NCBI GenBank assembly: GCA_045628945.1
Contig: JAZQQG010000013.1
Coordinates: forward strand, 1 to 34,503
DNA length: 34,503 bases
Source: RGIG4034 sp045628945
Lineage (GTDB): Bacteria > Bacillota > Clostridia > Lachnospirales > Lachnospiraceae
Direction of reading: 5' to 3'
Made by a program: the position numbers and the translations under genes. Shown one piece after another: positions 32,600 through 34,503 of the stretch. The first letter of the stretch is position 1. Every line of letters starts with the position of its first letter. Under the pieces are notes generated by a model that saw only the letters and a program-made list of their open reading frames with translations, searched no databases and was not told the DNA's origin.

Positions 32600-32614
32600 C
32601 GGATTATAAGTCAC
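32585..32614. promoter_or_regulatory. C-box operator
   Basis: A perfect 7-bp inverted repeat GTGACTT / AAGTCAC with 16 bp between the arms. Within it are two tandem near matches to GACTnnnAGTC (GACTTTAAGGC at 32587 and GATTATAAGTC at 32602). On the minus strand, reading toward the C gene, it starts GTGACTTATAATCCGT, close to the Esp1396I operator as I remember it. Confidence 0.82.
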
Positions 32615-32633
32615 GCAAAGAATATAAAAATAA

Positions 32634-32659
32634 CGCCAAGTGAATTTTTTCACTTAGCG
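32634..32659 (-). terminator. Terminator after the 340-aa gene
   Basis: CGC-AAGTGAA-TTTT-TTCACTT-GCG hairpin with one mismatch; on the minus strand it is followed by TTATTTTTATATTC. It isolates the C operon from read-through. Confidence 0.8.
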
Positions 32660-32707
32660 CTACAAACATCATCACAAAATACAAATATCATCTTTTCCTA
32701 TAGGGTT

Positions 32708-33730
32708 CTATTCAATTTCGTATTTACTTGCTTCGTAAAACTCTTGTATGGTTCGATATCTATTGCTGCCTTTTTTGTCAAATGCATGAAGGCCATAACC
32801 AATCAAAGATGAAATTGCCACACGTATTTCGCCTAAATATTTTTCTTCGGGCTTCCCTTTCCACTCTTCGATTGCTTTCTTCATTTCTTCAAGAAGTTTA
32901 CCCTTAGCCGGATCATGATTAGCAAGCGCAAATAAAAACTCTACATCATTCGGATTTAATGAAATATTCAAGTTATTTTCTCTATCCTGATAACTACTAA
33001 TCAATCCTAGCTTATGCTTCTGATTAAAGACCTTAGCCATATCTTCAGCCAACGCCATAAGCATAGAGCTATCTTTTCTAAAATTGATATAATCATTTAT
33101 ATGTTTATGAATTCCAGAAATAGTTACATCTGCTCCACTTCCCATTGCACCATCACCATATTTAACTTCAATAAATGATATAGGAAGATTTTGAGTTTTC
33201 TTACGGATGCTGCCTTCTGAAGCCCACCTTACAGCAAGCATATCATATCGTGCACTAATTTCATCTCCAGATTGGTTGCTTCCATTAAAAGCATATTCGA
33301 TATCTAATATGTAATAATCTGTTGAATCAGTCACCTTTCCCGAGTTATTATTTTCGCGCAATATAAGTTGTTGAAATTCTCTTTCAAGTTTTTGATGCTT
33401 CGCAAAATAAAAGTCCATTATTTCCTTATGAAGCGGCACATCTTTTACCGCCTGGTCAACAGACGGAATATCAATTAGTGTTGCGCTTTTTTTATCAATA
33501 TCATCTTCCTCTTCGTAATTTTTATTATATGAGATACGGTACTGATGATTACCTTTTGCCTGAACAACATAAAGTGTTCCTCCCCTATAATAGATATCTA
33601 TAAACGAACCTCTTAATTCCAGGCAAAGCGTATCATCCTTTTTTACGCGTTCCAAAAGAGGTTTCAACTTTCCATCCATTAAATCAGCTAGAAAATCCGA
33701 ATCCAATGCTCGTTTATTAAACTTCTCCAT
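32708..33730 (-). CDS. PD-(D/E)xK nuclease-like protein of unknown function
   Basis: A 340-aa soluble protein that I do not recognise by name. Residues about 30-90 form a beta-rich domain (CLELRGSFIDIYYRGGTLY). The middle has DIEYAF (D144), ARYDMLAVRW (D163) and PISFIEVKYGDGAM (E188-V-K190), a PD-(D/E)xK-like core. Its C-terminal half is helical. It lies directly upstream of the C operon on the same strand but is separated by a terminator, so it has its own promoter. In defence islands such nucleases can restrict foreign DNA or be parts of multigene systems. A link to the restriction locus is inferred from position. The ribosome site AGAGGAAA is acceptable. Confidence 0.65.
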   Translation of the reverse strand: MEKFNKRALDSDFLADLMDGKLKPLLERVKKDDTLCLELRGSFIDIYYRGGTLYVVQAKGNHQYRISYNKNYEEEDDIDKKSATLIDIPSVDQAVKDVPLHKEIMDFYFAKHQKLEREFQQLILRENNNSGKVTDSTDYYILDIEYAFNGSNQSGDEISARYDMLAVRWASEGSIRKKTQNLPISFIEVKYGDGAMGSGADVTISGIHKHINDYINFRKDSSMLMALAEDMAKVFNQKHKLGLISSYQDRENNLNISLNPNDVEFLFALANHDPAKGKLLEEMKKAIEEWKGKPEEKYLGEIRVAISSLIGYGLHAFDKKGSNRYRTIQEFYEASKYEIE

Positions 33731-33759
33731 CAGTTTTTCCTCTATTCCTTGTGATATGT

Positions 33760-34187
33760 TTAATTATTACAACAACGACTTTTTGTATGTATATAAATTA
33801 CCTCATCAGCAGCAACCTCTTTTATCACCGCATCTATAAATTCAGGATAGGCATGTCCACTGGTATGCATATCAATAGCATTGTGACGATTACAAAAATC
33901 CGCCAACCTATCCTTATATACGCCTTTTCCAACATTCTCATCAATGTATCCCCCCATAGGGAATATATCATTATCGGATTAAGTTCCTCAAATTCAGCCA
34001 TCAATTCTTCATAGTATTCATGCTCAGATACCAACATAACAAATCCATCTTTACGCATATGCTCTCTTTGCGCAGCATAACTCGTTCTATGTCTTTCGTT
34101 GCTCTTTGCATTTGGTTTGAAGTACAAAATAATGTACTCATAATCTAATCTTTTTAACAGATTTCTCAAATAATTTACCGCCTCCAT
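33760..34187 (-). pseudogene. Frameshifted, truncated RNase J-like metallo-beta-lactamase fragment
   Basis: Two frames together encode the C-terminal part of a metallo-beta-lactamase/RNA-processing protein. The first frame (from 34187) ends its homologous part at NPIMIYSLWG. The second continues GGYIDENVGKG, then MHTSGHAYPEFI and DEVIYIHT, which match the RNase J-type HTSGHA and IHT motifs. The switch is at a run of six G residues (minus strand, near 33950-33955); seven would restore the frame. The N-terminal catalytic metal-binding half is missing upstream, where the toxin-like element begins, so the gene is dead even without the frameshift. No ribosome site precedes it. A sequencing error in the G run is possible but cannot explain the truncation. 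Confidence 0.72.
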
Positions 34188-34216
34188 TCGCAAACATATG
34201 TTCGATATGTTACAAT
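34187..34216 (+). promoter_or_regulatory. Candidate promoter of the 35-aa peptide gene
   Basis: TTCGCA (-35), an 18-bp spacer and TACAAT (-10). The spacer contains a LexA box, so SOS control is expected. It lies about 120 bp upstream of the start, leaving a long structured leader. Confidence 0.5.
34191..34204. promoter_or_regulatory. LexA (SOS/DinR) box
   Basis: Read on the minus strand it is CGAACATATGTTTG, which fits the Gram-positive LexA consensus CGAACRNRYGTTYG at every position. It contains the 10-bp palindrome AACATATGTT and lies between the -35 and -10 of the promoter above. Confidence 0.75.
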
Positions 34217-34256
34217 ATTCATTAAGCAAAGGTGTTGCCAAAAACGGTTGGCGGTT

Positions 34257-34275
34257 AGCCCTCTCCAGAGGGGCT
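34257..34275 (+). promoter_or_regulatory. Leader hairpin of the 35-aa peptide mRNA
   Basis: AGCCCTCT-CC-AGAGGGGCT forms a stem with one bulge. A following CCCTC (34280-34284) can pair with the GAGGG of the ribosome site, so the leader may hold the start closed, as in many type I toxin mRNAs. Confidence 0.5.
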
Positions 34276-34335
34276 GTGACCCTCTGTTCAGATAGAAATC
34301 CATACGGAAATCTAAAAGAAAGGAGGGACTCTGCA

Positions 34336-34443
34336 ATGATGATAGCTTTAGAAATTTTCGGTGCGGTTGCTGCCGCGCTCACAATCTTCTCAGCTGGAGT
34401 TGATGTTGGAAGATACATAGAACACAAAAATGCCCGCCAATAA
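34336..34443 (+). CDS. Small hydrophobic peptide, putative type I toxin
   Basis: A 35-aa peptide beginning MMIALEIFGAVAAALTIF, a single transmembrane helix (about 3-20), followed by a short charged tail DVGRYIEHKNARQ. This matches the layout of type I toxins and holin-like toxin peptides. AAGGAGG lies about nine bases upstream. The second ATG at 34339 is an alternative start. The long structured leader, SOS-type promoter and terminator that overlaps the stop codon support a real gene. An antisense RNA would be expected but no convincing promoter for it is visible before the window ends. Alternative: a small membrane regulator. A longer frame from 34198 has no ribosome site and runs through the hairpin, so I rejected it. 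Confidence 0.65.
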   Translation: MMIALEIFGAVAAALTIFSAGVDVGRYIEHKNARQ

Positions 34444-34461
34444 GCTTGCAGGCTTGGCGGT
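34433..34461 (+). terminator. Terminator overlapping the end of the 35-aa gene
   Basis: CCGCCAA / TTGGCGG with a short inner GC pair block and a following TCATTTTAT. It spans the stop codon. Beyond it the last 42 bases hold no recognisable feature apart from a small ACCG/CGGT repeat. Confidence 0.7.
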
Positions 34462-34503
34462 CATTTTATGATCACTTATAACTGAGGCTGACCGTCTATC
34501 GGT

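Noticed and set aside
34198..34335. 46-residue N-terminal extension of the 35-aa peptide
   Set aside because: It would translate the leader hairpin, has no ribosome site, and the AAGGAGG at 34319 clearly serves the ATG at 34336 or 34339.
33834..34427. 197-residue minus-strand protein across the toxin element
   Set aside because: Its first part is only the antisense of the 35-aa peptide and its leader; only the part from about 34187 shows homology-like features, and that is frameshifted.
1..34503. CRISPR array or insertion sequence
   Set aside because: No regularly spaced direct repeats and no transposase-like open frame or paired terminal repeats were seen.

Overview
The window looks like chromosome of a Gram-positive, Clostridia-type bacterium, most likely Lachnospiraceae. 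I infer this from strong AGGAGG-type ribosome binding sites, tRNA genes without an encoded CCA, a single-chain clostridial-type PurL fused to its glutaminase, QueH rather than QueG, an ECF-type thiamine transporter (ThiT) under a TPP riboswitch, and several large membrane-bound hybrid histidine kinases. The genus cannot be fixed from the sequence alone.

Layout. (1) Positions 21-233 (minus): tRNA-Val and tRNA-Met behind a consensus promoter. (2) 267-9996 (minus): a signalling/translation operon of EAL phosphodiesterase, queH, argS, hybrid kinase 1 and an RpiB-like/ACT protein, with two ATGA start-stop overlaps and one longer overlap. (3) 10119-11471: a type Ic aspartate aminotransferase whose promoter carries a 12-bp palindrome. 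(4) 11516-19494 (minus): a small unknown protein, a TetR regulator, purL and hybrid kinase 2. (5) 19529-24148: a plus-strand 757-aa protein with a CNBD-like N-terminus, converging on hybrid kinase 3. (6) 24505-26106: a HAD phosphatase fused to a CPBP intramembrane protease. (7) 26159-27880 (plus): thiN, TPP riboswitch, thiT, terminator. (8) 27924 to the end: a clearly AT-richer accessory island.

The island is the most interesting part. It holds a complete type II-like restriction-modification locus: a gamma-class N6-adenine methyltransferase with two N-terminal helix-turn-helix segments, convergent with an operon of a C (controller) protein and two different PD-(D/E)xK proteins. A C-box-like operator (GTGACTT...AAGTCAC) lies directly upstream of the controller gene. 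A third PD-(D/E)xK-like protein of 340 aa sits next to it. The island ends in a frameshifted remnant of an RNase J-like metallo-beta-lactamase protein and a 35-aa single-pass peptide. The peptide gene looks like a type I toxin whose promoter contains a perfect Gram-positive LexA (SOS) box.

How the genes work together. The core has a signalling theme. Three hybrid kinases carry His-Asp-HPt-like modules but no response-regulator output gene lies beside them. One lacks the ATPase domain entirely and another has lost its HPt histidine, so cross-phosphorylation or scaffolding roles are plausible. The EAL protein has intact catalytic residues and a degenerate GGDEF domain. The thiamine genes form a salvage unit. 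The island is a defence and stress module: restriction timed by a C protein, plus a candidate SOS-induced membrane peptide.
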